Of a DNA stretch of 64,000 nucleotides, positions 50,798 to 60,164 are shown in pieces; the stretch's first letter is position 1; each line of letters opens with the position of its first letter. The notes beneath the pieces were generated by a model. It made no database searches. It saw only the letters and a program-made list of their open reading frames with translations, and had not been told where the DNA came from. A program made the position numbers and the translations under genes. Origin of the DNA: Ammoniphilus sp. YIM 78166 (GTDB taxonomy: Bacteria > Bacillota > Bacilli > Aneurinibacillales > RAOX-1); assembly GCF_004522215.1 (NCBI RefSeq), contig NZ_SDLR01000004.1, forward strand, positions 372,001 to 436,000. Direction: 5' to 3'.

Positions 50798-51842
50798 ACT
50801 TTTTCTGATCTAAAAGGTAACGAGCATATTTGATCGGGTTGACCAAACTCATTCGATCGGCTTCAAAATCCGAGATTTTTTTGTAGAGGGTTTTGCCAGG
50901 CTTGATATTTACTTCAATAATCCACACCTTCATATCCCGGTCGACAGCAATATCTAATCCGAGGTCCACTAGTCTCTTATTATAGGCTTTCTCCAGATAG
51001 TCTGGTATAGCATAGGAAATCTCGCGAATTTTACGTTCTAATTGATTAGCGGCCTGGGCTGAAAACTGCTCTTTAAGAAAGGGGTAAACTGGAAAGGCGT
51101 GGCCTCCTCCGCTCAGGTTAGAGGTAATCTTTCCTTGGCTTCCTTGCCTAACTCCCATGCCTGTTAACGTCCACTTACCCGACCCGTCTTTTTGCATCAG
51201 CACACGAATATCATAGACGGTGCCTTTTCGATCGCGAATATCGATCCACTTCTGCACAAGGTATCGCCCTTTTTTCACCTGGGATGGAAGTTTCCAGTTA
51301 GAAGAACGATAATTCTTTGCTTGGTTGCCCGTTTCCTCCACGATCGATCCATCTCCTTGTAAAGTAAGGCGGATAATGCCGCGCCCCCCTTTTCCATTTA
51401 CGGGCTTGAGCATAACAGAACGATGCTTCTTTAACATGTCTAAGACACTACTGGAGGAGGAAAGGAGTATAGTGGGGAGTAAATGGGGAAGTAATGAGGG
51501 GAACTTGGATAGTTGTTGTTGGATGGTCCATTTATTACCTAAACCATAGCCGAGAAAAGGAAGCTTAGGATGAGCTTTGACTCTTTTTACTCTCTGTAAG
51601 GCAGCTTGACTAGTATAATAGCCAACATCATGAGAGATTGAAGGGAAGGGGCACGACTCTTTTTTCCAGCTCTGGCCGCGGTTGACGTAGCCTAACACCC
51701 GTTGTTTTTTTAAGTCTACATCGTTTGGCGTAAATAGCACGACCTCTGAAAAGCCTTCGTTTAGAGCGATAGGGACGAACTTCTGAAAGCGTGAGAAGTC
51801 CATCCTGGTGTCTGTCATGATGCCAAACACTCGTTTATTCAT
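50796..51842 (-). CDS. YheC/YheD-family spore coat-associated ATP-grasp protein
   Basis: 348-residue protein. The N-terminal 100 residues contain FGIMTDTR and the YheC/D-like VGYYTS; an ATP-grasp domain follows, with MLKPVNGKGGRGIIRLT near residue 150 and LDIAVDRDMKVWIIEVNIKPGK-type metal site near 300 (the Glu and Asn). Bacillus homologues associate with the endospore coat. The substrate is unknown. ATG 51842 follows AGGTGAT; GTG 51851 is in frame. Confidence 0.85.
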   Translation of the reverse strand: MNKRVFGIMTDTRMDFSRFQKFVPIALNEGFSEVVLFTPNDVDLKKQRVLGYVNRGQSWKKESCPFPSISHDVGYYTSQAALQRVKRVKAHPKLPFLGYGLGNKWTIQQQLSKFPSLLPHLLPTILLSSSSSVLDMLKKHRSVMLKPVNGKGGRGIIRLTLQGDGSIVEETGNQAKNYRSSNWKLPSQVKKGRYLVQKWIDIRDRKGTVYDIRVLMQKDGSGKWTLTGMGVRQGSQGKITSNLSGGGHAFPVYPFLKEQFSAQAANQLERKIREISYAIPDYLEKAYNKRLVDLGLDIAVDRDMKVWIIEVNIKPGKTLYKKISDFEADRMSLVNPIKYARYLLDQKK

Positions 51843-51930
51843 CGGGATCACCTATCTATTAGTGGTTACAATACAATATTCTAGGACTTCGGAAACGGGA
51901 AGACCATTGCTAGAAAATGAGCAGATGTTC

Positions 51931-51959
51931 TTGTGGTAGAGAGGAATAGTTGATATATT
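51931..51959 (+). promoter_or_regulatory. Sigma-A-type promoter of rocB
   Basis: TTGTGG (51931-51936), 17 bases, TATATT (51954-51959). No -24/-12 element is present. Confidence 0.5.
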
Positions 51960-51991
51960 CGGTTTGCAGGATAAATGAAGGAGATGCTTAC

Positions 51992-53611
51992 ATGAGCTTA
52001 TGGCGCACAAAAGAACAGAAAAGGCAGTTGTTACTTAATCTTGTTAAACATCCCAGTGTAACCGGGAGTAAGGCAGAAGTAGAGGTTGCTGAGTATGTGG
52101 TTCAACAATTGAAACAACTCCCGTACTTCAGAGAAAACGAGAATGATGTTCAATTAAACCCTACAGGTGATGATCGCTATTTCGTAACCGCTTTAGTTCG
52201 GGGTAAATCCTCTGGGAAGAAAACGGTGATTTTAGTCAGTCATTTTGACGTGGTCGATATTCAAGACTATGGGCAATGGAGAGATCTTGCGTTTGACGCC
52301 AATCAAATAACAAAGACCTTTTATCAGCACCAATTAGATATGCCCAAAGAAGTTCAGGAGGATATGAAGGAAGGGCAGTGGCTGTTCGGAAGAGGGACCA
52401 TGGATATGAAATGCGGTCTAGCTCTTCATATGTCTTTACTCGAACAAGCTGCAGATGGAGAGTTTGATGGCAACCTTTTGCTTCTCTCCGTTCCTGATGA
52501 AGAAGTGAATTCTGTGGGGATGAGAGCGGCTGTCCCTGTTCTCCTAGAGTTGGCCGAGAAGCATGGGTTGGAGTATCAAGTGGTGTTGAATTCGGAACCG
52601 ATGTTTGCGCGCTTTCCTGGTGATAGAACCCAATATATTTATTCGGGCTCCATTGGAAAGGTACTGCCTGGCTTCTTATGCTATGGAAAAGAAACACATG
52701 TCGGCGAGCCTTTATCTGGATTAAACGCCAATTGGATGGCTTCCCAAGTAACGTGTGAAATAGAGCTGAATACTGATTTTTGTGAAGTCGTGGAAGGCGA
52801 TGTCACCCCTCCTCCTACGAATTTGATTCAAACCGACCTGAAGGAGGAGTACTCGGTTCAAATTCCCCATCGAGCTGTAACGTTGTTTAATTTATTCTTA
52901 TATGAACGTTCGATGGATGAATTGTTGGCGCGTTTGAAGACAGCAGCTCAAAGTGCAGCTCAGAAAATCGAACAGGCTTATGCCCAGCAGGCTGAGTATT
53001 TTGCCCAATTGGAAAAGTCTACGCCAGGAACCATACAAGTTAAGGTCAAAACGTTTGGAGAACTGATGGAGTACGCGATCAACACGTTTGGACAAGCCAA
53101 AGTTGATGAGATCGTTTCCCGTGTGGCGGCCAATCGAGGAAGCAAAGACGATCGGGACGCTACCATTGCTTTAGTTGATGAATTAGCTATCCTATGCAAG
53201 GACTTGTCTCCGATGATTATTGTTTTTTTCGCCCCTCCTTTTTACCCTGCAGTCAGCTCGAGAAACCATCCGTTGATTCACCGTGTGGTCGAGGAGATGA
53301 TTGACTTCGTGAAAGAACAGGAAGGCTTGAACTGGGTAAAGCAAAATTACTTTGGAGGGATCTCTGATCTTAGTTATGTAGGGCTTCAGTTTCCTGTCGA
53401 TCAAATGAGTCCCTTGGTCGATAACATGCCATTGTGGGATAAAGGGTATTCTTTGCCTCTCGATGCCCTCGCGTTATTTGACGTACCGGTCCTCAATATT
53501 GGTCCTGTTGGGCGAGATGCGCATAAATGGACAGAGCGATTAGATGAACGATATGCGTTTGAAACGCTTCCCGGCTTATTGGAGGTGGCGATTAGAAAAA
53601 TTTTAACATAA
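51992..53611 (+). CDS. rocB: RocB-like M20-family peptidase
   Basis: 539-residue protein of the M20 metallopeptidase superfamily, similar in size and motif order to Bacillus RocB. Metal ligands are expected in LVSHFDVVD (His, Asp), GRGTMDMKCGLA (Asp) and SVPDEEVNS (Glu, Glu); the long insert around residues 230-430 is characteristic of RocB as opposed to succinyl-diaminopimelate desuccinylases. RocB takes part in arginine use, but its reaction is not established. ATG 51992 follows AAGGAGATG. It is eight kilobases away from rocR-rocDA and has its own terminator. Confidence 0.85.
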   Translation: MSLWRTKEQKRQLLLNLVKHPSVTGSKAEVEVAEYVVQQLKQLPYFRENENDVQLNPTGDDRYFVTALVRGKSSGKKTVILVSHFDVVDIQDYGQWRDLAFDANQITKTFYQHQLDMPKEVQEDMKEGQWLFGRGTMDMKCGLALHMSLLEQAADGEFDGNLLLLSVPDEEVNSVGMRAAVPVLLELAEKHGLEYQVVLNSEPMFARFPGDRTQYIYSGSIGKVLPGFLCYGKETHVGEPLSGLNANWMASQVTCEIELNTDFCEVVEGDVTPPPTNLIQTDLKEEYSVQIPHRAVTLFNLFLYERSMDELLARLKTAAQSAAQKIEQAYAQQAEYFAQLEKSTPGTIQVKVKTFGELMEYAINTFGQAKVDEIVSRVAANRGSKDDRDATIALVDELAILCKDLSPMIIVFFAPPFYPAVSSRNHPLIHRVVEEMIDFVKEQEGLNWVKQNYFGGISDLSYVGLQFPVDQMSPLVDNMPLWDKGYSLPLDALALFDVPVLNIGPVGRDAHKWTERLDERYAFETLPGLLEVAIRKILT

Positions 53612-53619
53612 ATATGAAT

Positions 53620-53645
53620 GACCGCTTCCTTGCGGTCTTTTTTTC
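53620..53645 (+). terminator. Terminator of rocB
   Basis: GACCGC pairs with GCGGTC around TTCCTT, followed by seven T. Confidence 0.9.
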
Positions 53646-53721
53646 ATTTTCTTTGTCTGCTGTTGGTACATAATCCCATTCCATCCAGAGAAGGATAATC
53701 TTTAAGGAGATGTGATGATTG

Positions 53722-55341
53722 ATGGGATTCCGCAATGCTTTGAAGAAGGTCTTTCGAAAAGATTCAACCCATACACCGCAGGTGAAAAAGGAATCTAGCA
53801 AACCCATACAGTCGAGCTTGAAGCAAAACATACAGAAAATAAGGGATCTAACAGGAAATAGCAGTGATATTTCGATACGTGAATTTCCGCTAGGAAGAGA
53901 GGGTGATATCGAACTAGCCGTTGTCTATACGGAAGGATTGGCGGATTCTAAATCTGTTAATGAATCATTAATTAAAAGCTTAATGATTGACATTCGGCAT
54001 AGCAATATCAGCCATAATGGGACAGCAGGCAAGGATGTCCTTACGATCTTGCAGGATTATTCCGTATCGGTAGGTTCGGTGAAGAGAGAGCGGGAATTCG
54101 AAAGGCTCCTGAACGCTATATTCTCCGGCGATACCCTTGTATTAGTCGATGGCTATGAAGAAGCGTTAGTGGTTTCCTTAAGGGGATGGGAAGATCGAGG
54201 AGTTCAAGAGCCTACGGCTCAGACCGTGATACGTGGGCCCAAGCAAGGCTTTACCGAGACCTTGCGGACTAACACGGCTTTAATACGGAGGAAAATCAAA
54301 GACCCAAACCTCTGGGTGGAAAATAGGGAGATTGGACGGATCACAAAAACGGACGTAGCCCTTATGTATATTAAAGGTATTGCCAATGAAAAGATCGTTG
54401 AAGAAGTCAGAACCCGAATAGACCGGATCGATATTGATGGTATTTTCGAGAGCGGATATATCGAAGAGCTGATTCAGGATGAAACATACACTCCATTTCC
54501 CACCATTTATAATACAGAACGTCCGGATACAGTAGCGGCGTGTCTTCTGGAGGGGCGAATCGCTATCATTGTGGACGGAACCCCTTTTGTATTGGTTGTT
54601 CCAGCTTTATTTGGGCAGTTCTACCAGGCATCCGAAGACTATTACCAGCGAGCGGATATCGGAACCTTGCTGCGGCTCTTGCGTTATCTATGCTTTTTTA
54701 TTGCTCTATTGGGTCCCTCTCTTTACATCGCGGTCACGACCTTTCATCAGGAGATGCTGCCAACGCCGCTTCTGATCAACCTAGCGGCCCAGCGCGAAGG
54801 AGTTCCATTTCCTGCCTTCGTGGAAGCTGTCATGATGGAGGTTACGTTTGAGATTCTGCGCGAAGCGGGCGTGCGGATGCCAAGAGCCGTGGGGCAGGCG
54901 GTTTCAATCGTGGGGGCGCTGGTTATCGGACAAGCTGCGGTAGAAGCCGGCATTGTCTCTGCTGCCATGGTCATCGTCGTTTCGATTACCGCCATTGCCA
55001 GCTTTGTTATGCCGGCATTCAATATGGCCATTTCCGTGCGGATTCTGCGATTTGGCCTGATGGTGTTGGCTGCATCCTTCGGGTTATACGGCATAACGAT
55101 TGGTTTGATTGCCCTCGTTTTGCATTTGTGCAGCCTCCGTTCCTTTGGCGTTCCGTATATGTCTCCGTTCGCCCCGCTGATCGCTGAGGATCAGAAGGAT
55201 ATGATCTTAAGAGTACCCTGGTGGGGAATGTTTTCGCGTCCCCGGCTGATCAGCCAAAAGAATGTTGTGCGTGAGGGAACTCCACCCACCAAGAAGCCGA
55301 ATCCCAAGAATCGCCAAAGTGAAGGAGAACAGCAATCATGA
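53722..55341 (+). CDS. Spore germination protein, GerA-family A subunit
   Basis: 539-residue A subunit of a germinant receptor in the inner spore membrane. The N-terminal soluble domain (about 40-280) includes IDGIFESGYIEELIQD, and the C-terminal part has five membrane segments around EGVPFPAFVEAVMMEVTFE and MPRAVGQAVSIVGALVIGQAAV, of which the stretch REAGVRMPRAVGQ is a family landmark. ATG 53722 follows AAGGAGATG at nine bases. The stop overlaps the C subunit start (ATGA). Probably transcribed in the forespore; I found no convincing sigma-G promoter. Confidence 0.95.
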   Translation: MGFRNALKKVFRKDSTHTPQVKKESSKPIQSSLKQNIQKIRDLTGNSSDISIREFPLGREGDIELAVVYTEGLADSKSVNESLIKSLMIDIRHSNISHNGTAGKDVLTILQDYSVSVGSVKREREFERLLNAIFSGDTLVLVDGYEEALVVSLRGWEDRGVQEPTAQTVIRGPKQGFTETLRTNTALIRRKIKDPNLWVENREIGRITKTDVALMYIKGIANEKIVEEVRTRIDRIDIDGIFESGYIEELIQDETYTPFPTIYNTERPDTVAACLLEGRIAIIVDGTPFVLVVPALFGQFYQASEDYYQRADIGTLLRLLRYLCFFIALLGPSLYIAVTTFHQEMLPTPLLINLAAQREGVPFPAFVEAVMMEVTFEILREAGVRMPRAVGQAVSIVGALVIGQAAVEAGIVSAAMVIVVSITAIASFVMPAFNMAISVRILRFGLMVLAASFGLYGITIGLIALVLHLCSLRSFGVPYMSPFAPLIAEDQKDMILRVPWWGMFSRPRLISQKNVVREGTPPTKKPNPKNRQSEGEQQS

Positions 55342-56558
55342 GGAAAATCGTTCAGCTTCTCATTCTGGTCGCGATTTGTACCCTCCTTTTGTCGGGATGC
55401 TGGAACCGCAGGGAATTAAACGAGTTATCGATCTCGTTGGCGATGGGGATCGATAAGGAAGGAGATGAGTTTGTCGTTACCCATCAGGTCGTCAATCCCA
55501 GTGAGGTCGCCGGCAGCCAAGGGGGGGGAGCAGGCGGTGCCCCTGTAACTTTATATCAAGGAAAAGGAAAAACTGTTTTTCAAGCGAGCCGTAAGATCAC
55601 GAAAGAAGCCCCCCGGAAAATTTATGCTGCCCATATTCGGGTTCTCGTTATTGGGGAAGCATTTGCTAAGGAAGGCATGGCCAAGGCATTGGATTTCGTA
55701 TCTAGGGGGCAGGAGTTTCGCACGGACTTCCATATCCTTCTTGTTAGAGACGGGAAGGCAGCAGATGCTTTGAGAGTTTTGACCCCCTTAGAGACCATCC
55801 CAGCTAATGAAATATTTGATACCCTAGAAACCTCGGAAAGGGCTTGGTCGTCAGCGGGTACGATCCAGCTGGATGAGTTAATTAACGACTTGGTTAGTAA
55901 AGGAAGACAGCCTTTCCTGACAGGGATTCAGATTATGGGAAATAAACCGGATGGAAATGAGACATCGAACCTAGAGGCCATAGATGTCCCCACACGGATT
56001 ACAGTTGGCAACTTGGCCGTTTTTAAAGGAGATAAGCTGATCGGTTGGCTTTCGGAAGACGAGTCAAAAGGTCATAACTATGTAACGGGACGGGTTACCA
56101 GCACGATCATAGCCTTGCCATGCGGAAAAAATGGGGAACAAAATTCAGTTGCTGTGGAGCTCATCCGAGTAAAGGAAAAACTCAAAGCGCGCATGGAGAA
56201 CGGCAAGCCCAAAATTCGGGTGGAAATCGAAGGGGAAGGCAATGTGGCGGAGGTTGAATGCTCCGAGCTGGATTTATCGAAGACGGGGACGATCACGGTA
56301 CTGGAAAAAAAGACGAACGAGAATGTGGAAAAGCGTATCAATCAAGCAATACAAGTAGCCCAAGAGAAACACAAAGTAGATATATTTGGTTTCGGTGATG
56401 TGGTGCATCGGGAAAGCCCAAAGTATTGGAAGAAAGTCGAAGATCATTGGGATGAAGTCTTTGTCGGCATGGAAACAGAAGTCAAAGTGGATATCAAGCT
56501 CAGGCGTACCGGTACGGTTGGGGATTCTTTTCTTAATGAGATGAAAAAGGAGAAGTGA
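55338..56558 (+). CDS. Spore germination protein, GerA-family C subunit (lipoprotein)
   Basis: 406-residue lipoprotein component of the germinant receptor. Lipobox LSGC puts the modified cysteine near residue 21, followed by the family hallmark CWNRRELNEL. The GerC-type domains extend to the end (VDIKLRRTGT). Cotranslated with the A subunit and followed closely by the small D-type subunit. Confidence 0.95.
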   Translation: MRKIVQLLILVAICTLLLSGCWNRRELNELSISLAMGIDKEGDEFVVTHQVVNPSEVAGSQGGGAGGAPVTLYQGKGKTVFQASRKITKEAPRKIYAAHIRVLVIGEAFAKEGMAKALDFVSRGQEFRTDFHILLVRDGKAADALRVLTPLETIPANEIFDTLETSERAWSSAGTIQLDELINDLVSKGRQPFLTGIQIMGNKPDGNETSNLEAIDVPTRITVGNLAVFKGDKLIGWLSEDESKGHNYVTGRVTSTIIALPCGKNGEQNSVAVELIRVKEKLKARMENGKPKIRVEIEGEGNVAEVECSELDLSKTGTITVLEKKTNENVEKRINQAIQVAQEKHKVDIFGFGDVVHRESPKYWKKVEDHWDEVFVGMETEVKVDIKLRRTGTVGDSFLNEMKKEK

Positions 56559-56565
56559 ACAGGCC

Positions 56566-56793
56566 ATGTTTGGTGTGCTAGGTATTCTTGCTGTATCTGC
56601 CATCATCTCTTTCCGAGAGATACAAATCTTAAGGAAGCAAAACATGAAAAGGGACTTATGGGCATTTTGCTTTTTCATGCTGCTTGCCACAGGCATGATG
56701 GCTGCGGAGGTATTGGCTCTTCCCATTCCTAACCCGATGGAAGGGTTAGCGGCCATTTTTTCTCCTATTAGCGGCTGGTTTATGATGGAATGA
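56566..56793 (+). CDS. Small membrane protein of the germination operon (D-type subunit)
   Basis: 75 residues with two hydrophobic segments, FGVLGILAVSAIISF and LWAFCFFMLLATGMMAAEVL, separated by a basic loop. Several GerA-type operons in Bacillus contain an extra gene for a two-span protein of this size, called the D subunit, that tunes receptor activity. Position between the C and B genes and size fit that role. ATG follows AAGGAGAAG. Confidence 0.75.
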   Translation: MFGVLGILAVSAIISFREIQILRKQNMKRDLWAFCFFMLLATGMMAAEVLALPIPNPMEGLAAIFSPISGWFMME

Positions 56794-56804
56794 GGTGGAT
56801 CACG

Positions 56805-57914
56805 ATGGAAAACGGGAAGATTAATGCTAGGCATTTTTTTCTGCTGTCCGTCTTTTTTATCATTGGAACCGCCATCTTGACGGTTCCTTCCTGGACAGCA
56901 CCGATTGCGAAGCAGGATGCCTGGATGGCTGTCATTCTGGGGGTTATTGTCAGCTTTCTGGTAATGAGGCTGTATATCTTCTTAGCTAAGCAAATGAAGG
57001 AGCATACGCTTGTAGAATATAGCCAAAAAGTGCTGGGAAAATGGTTTGGGGGATTGGTTTCTCTATGGTTTATTCTTTTTAGTTTGTTGATGGCATCTGC
57101 CTTAGTGTACTATGTCGGCAATTTTATGGTAACTCAAATCATGCAAGAGACCCCGATTCAGTTTATCAATGCATCGTTTGTCTTGATTGTTCTAATGGGG
57201 ATTCGCCTGGGGCTGGAGACAATCGGACGGGCAGCGGAAATCTTAGTTCCTTGGTTTCTGTTGATGTATCTGATTACGGTCTTGAGTGTACTTCCTGAGG
57301 TTGATCTCCATCTTTTTCAGCCCGTTTTTGAGAATGGAATGAAACCTATTGTATTTGCTTCATTCTCTTATATTTCGATATCGGGGTTTGCCGTCGTCGT
57401 CTTGCTCATGTTTTACCCTGCCAATATCAATAGAGAAGGAAAAAAATCCAAATTTTTGCTTCATGCAGCTTGGGTCGGCGGTTTATTTACCATCGCGATT
57501 ACTATAGTCACCCTTTTGATACTGGGGCCTGACCAGGCTGGAAGACAAATATACCCTACCTATACCCTAGCGAAGAAAATCTCGATCGGAGATTTTCTTC
57601 AGAGGGTGGAAGCGCTGGTTGCGGCCATGTGGGTTCTGACTCTATATTTTAAGACTACTTTTTATTTCTTTGCCAGCATCAAAGCGGTAGCACAGCTCCT
57701 TAAGCTACAGAGTTACAGGACCTTAACGTATCCGATGGGCATGATCCTCATTACCCTTTCGTTAATCATTTACCCGAATACTGTATATATGAATTACTGG
57801 GATAGCCATTTTTTCGTTCCCTATGCCCTTACGGTAGGATTGGGGATTCCTGTGTTGCTTTTGGCGGTAGGGTCATTGCAAAAAAGGTATGAAGCCAGAA
57901 AAAATCAAGCCTAG
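56805..57914 (+). CDS. Spore germination protein, GerA-family B subunit 1
   Basis: 369-residue integral membrane protein with about ten segments, related to amino acid permeases; in the receptor it forms part of the germinant-binding core. Landmarks are KQDAWMAVILG near residue 36 and EILVPWFLLMY near 145. I chose ATG 56805, seven bases after AGGTGG; ATG 56790 overlaps the preceding gene. First of three consecutive B subunits. Confidence 0.93.
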   Translation: MENGKINARHFFLLSVFFIIGTAILTVPSWTAPIAKQDAWMAVILGVIVSFLVMRLYIFLAKQMKEHTLVEYSQKVLGKWFGGLVSLWFILFSLLMASALVYYVGNFMVTQIMQETPIQFINASFVLIVLMGIRLGLETIGRAAEILVPWFLLMYLITVLSVLPEVDLHLFQPVFENGMKPIVFASFSYISISGFAVVVLLMFYPANINREGKKSKFLLHAAWVGGLFTIAITIVTLLILGPDQAGRQIYPTYTLAKKISIGDFLQRVEALVAAMWVLTLYFKTTFYFFASIKAVAQLLKLQSYRTLTYPMGMILITLSLIIYPNTVYMNYWDSHFFVPYALTVGLGIPVLLLAVGSLQKRYEARKNQA

Positions 57915-57936
57915 TGATGTAGGAAAGGATTCGCAG

Positions 57937-59058
57937 ATGGAGAAGGTGAGAATTAGTCCTAACCAGCTCTTATATTTAATTATCTTATTTGAATTAGGCA
58001 GTGCAATTGTGATTGGATACGGAATGGAGGCAAAGCAGGATGCCTGGCTAGCCGCCTTGATAGCTATGGGAGTAGGAATCGGTTTGTTTTATTTTGTCTA
58101 TCGCCCCATCTTTAAGGTGTATCCGGATATCCCGCTTACGGCCATCTTGGAAAAGGTCTTTGGGAAATACCTAGGCAAGCTGCTCGTTGCGGCCTATGTA
58201 TGGTATTTTGCCTACTTGGCATCACGGGTTCTAAGGGATTTTGGAGAGTTATTATTAACGGCTTTTCTTGACCAAACGCCATTGAGTGTTGTTATCGGAT
58301 TTATGCTCTTGGTGGTTATGTATGCGACCTACTTAGGAATTCAATCGATTGCCAAGTCAGCGGAAATCTTAATTGTGGTGATTGCCATTTATCTAGGTGG
58401 CGGAATCAGCCTGGTTTTCTTTTCAGATGTCTTAGAGCCCCAGAACCTTTTACCTTTTTTGGAACATGGTTTGCAGCCTTTAATAAAGACCGTTTTTCCA
58501 ACGGCGCTTACCTTTCCTTTTGGCGAGATGGTCGTTTTTCTTATGATGATGCCTCTCCTAACGAACCCGGGACTCCGGGTGAAAACAGGGATCTTAGGTA
58601 TGCTGATTGCTGGGACGCTGATTGCCATCACCACGGCTATTGATATTGCCGTGCTGGGACTTTATCGAGCATCGAATGCAACGTTTCCCTTGTTGCTAAC
58701 CGCTGAGAAATTAAAGGTAGGAGATTTCTTAGAAGGGATGGATGCCTTTGCCCTGTCCATGCTCATTATCTGTGGTTATTTTAAAATTACTGTGTTTTTT
58801 TATGCTGCGGTTGCCGCTGGAACCGGGTTGTTTGGAGTAAAGAAGGGGAGAGTTATGATTGTTCCAATAGGTCTTACCGTGATTGTGACTTCGATCTTCA
58901 TGACATCCAGCTTTGTTGAGCATATAGAGACTGGATTAGAGTTTGTTACATATTGGATTCACCTCCCTCTCCAGATCGGGATTCCCTTCCTGATATTAAT
59001 CGGAATATGGATCAAAAAGTTCAAGCGTGATAGGGGTGAGCGACTTGGAGAAAGTTAA
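57937..59058 (+). CDS. Spore germination protein, GerA-family B subunit 2
   Basis: 373-residue B subunit with about ten membrane segments and the family motif KQDAWLAALIAMG near residue 30 and LGIQSIAKSAEIL near 145. ATG 57937 (MEKVRISPNQ) follows AAAGGAT; an in-frame start at 57889 would add 16 residues and overlap B1. Clearly homologous to the B genes on either side. Confidence 0.93.
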   Translation: MEKVRISPNQLLYLIILFELGSAIVIGYGMEAKQDAWLAALIAMGVGIGLFYFVYRPIFKVYPDIPLTAILEKVFGKYLGKLLVAAYVWYFAYLASRVLRDFGELLLTAFLDQTPLSVVIGFMLLVVMYATYLGIQSIAKSAEILIVVIAIYLGGGISLVFFSDVLEPQNLLPFLEHGLQPLIKTVFPTALTFPFGEMVVFLMMMPLLTNPGLRVKTGILGMLIAGTLIAITTAIDIAVLGLYRASNATFPLLLTAEKLKVGDFLEGMDAFALSMLIICGYFKITVFFYAAVAAGTGLFGVKKGRVMIVPIGLTVIVTSIFMTSSFVEHIETGLEFVTYWIHLPLQIGIPFLILIGIWIKKFKRDRGERLGES

Positions 59059-60139
59059 GTTAAATGCTTTTCAATTCTTCACCTTGAAGGTTCTTTTTGG
59101 GATTGGGACGGCTATGATGTTTACGTTAGGAGGGGAGGCCAAACAGGCTTCCTGGCTGGCCATTCTGATTGGTATGCTTGGTGGACTGGTGGTTTTTGGT
59201 ATTTATTATTCTTTATATCGACAGTATCCTGATTTGCCCCTGACAGAGTATAGCAAACGAATTCTAGGTAATCCTTTGGGTTTGCTCCTTGGATTTGCCT
59301 ATTTTACCTTTTTTCTATATGGCGCGTCGCGGAATGTAAGAGATGGGATCGAATTGGTGTCTCTGTCCTATACAGAAACGCCGGATATAGCCTTGGGAAT
59401 TATTCTGATTACTGTGGTGATGTATGGGCTAACCAAAGGGATTGAAGTGATTGCAAGGGTTGGAGAAATCTATTTTATACTCTTTGTAGTTATCACGATC
59501 CTTGCCATTATTGCTTTGGCTGGCTCTGATGTCATAAATGAAAATCATCTGCTTCCTGTCTTGGATCCAGATTGGAGAGCCATTCTCCATACCGCAAGAT
59601 CGGAAACCTGGATGTGGCCCTTTGGGGAAATGATTTGCTTTGCGATGATCTTGCCTTACCTTAACTCTGCTAAGGCTGCCTTAAAAGTAAGTGTCTTAGG
59701 TATAGTGGCAACGGGTCTTTATCTGGCTATGGTGCACGCTCTTGAGATAGCTGTTCTAGGTGTGGATCTAACCGGGCGCTCCGTGTTTCCTTTTATGGAA
59801 ATGTCCCAAAAAATCAATGTGGGGGATGTAATTCAACGCTTAGACGCCTTCGTCATGGTTACCCTGATTATCAATGTCTTTTTTAAAATCAGTATTTATA
59901 TGTCTGCAGCAGCCATTGTCGCTGTAGAGTTATTTCCTTTAAGTAGAAATAAATTAATCCTAGCTATGGGAGTTATTGTATTGACCACATCCATTTTGTT
60001 TACAGGGAGTATCGTGGGTCATTGGGCTCAAAGTAAATTTATACTTAGATATGTCTACCCCATATTTGGCGCCTACATCCCAATGGGTTTGTTGGTCGTC
60101 CACATGGTTCTAAAAAAAAGGAAAAAACAACAAGCGTAA
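59045..60139 (+). CDS. Spore germination protein, GerA-family B subunit 3
   Basis: 364-residue B subunit with about ten membrane segments; KQASWLAILIGMLGG near residue 30 replaces the KQDAW motif of B1 and B2. TTG 59045 (MEKVKLNAFQ) has AGGGGTGA five bases upstream and overlaps the end of B2 by 14 bases, consistent with coupling; a GTG at 59027 is in frame. Last gene of the operon. Confidence 0.92.
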   Translation: MEKVKLNAFQFFTLKVLFGIGTAMMFTLGGEAKQASWLAILIGMLGGLVVFGIYYSLYRQYPDLPLTEYSKRILGNPLGLLLGFAYFTFFLYGASRNVRDGIELVSLSYTETPDIALGIILITVVMYGLTKGIEVIARVGEIYFILFVVITILAIIALAGSDVINENHLLPVLDPDWRAILHTARSETWMWPFGEMICFAMILPYLNSAKAALKVSVLGIVATGLYLAMVHALEIAVLGVDLTGRSVFPFMEMSQKINVGDVIQRLDAFVMVTLIINVFFKISIYMSAAAIVAVELFPLSRNKLILAMGVIVLTTSILFTGSIVGHWAQSKFILRYVYPIFGAYIPMGLLVVHMVLKKRKKQQA

Positions 60140-60164
60140 GGGGACAACTGAGCCCCTTACGCTT
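60132..60164. terminator. Bidirectional terminator between the germination operon and rocR
   Basis: AAGCGTAAGGGG pairs with CCCCTTACGCTT, a 12-bp stem containing both stop codons; A-run on one side, TTTAAATTT on the other. Confidence 0.88.
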
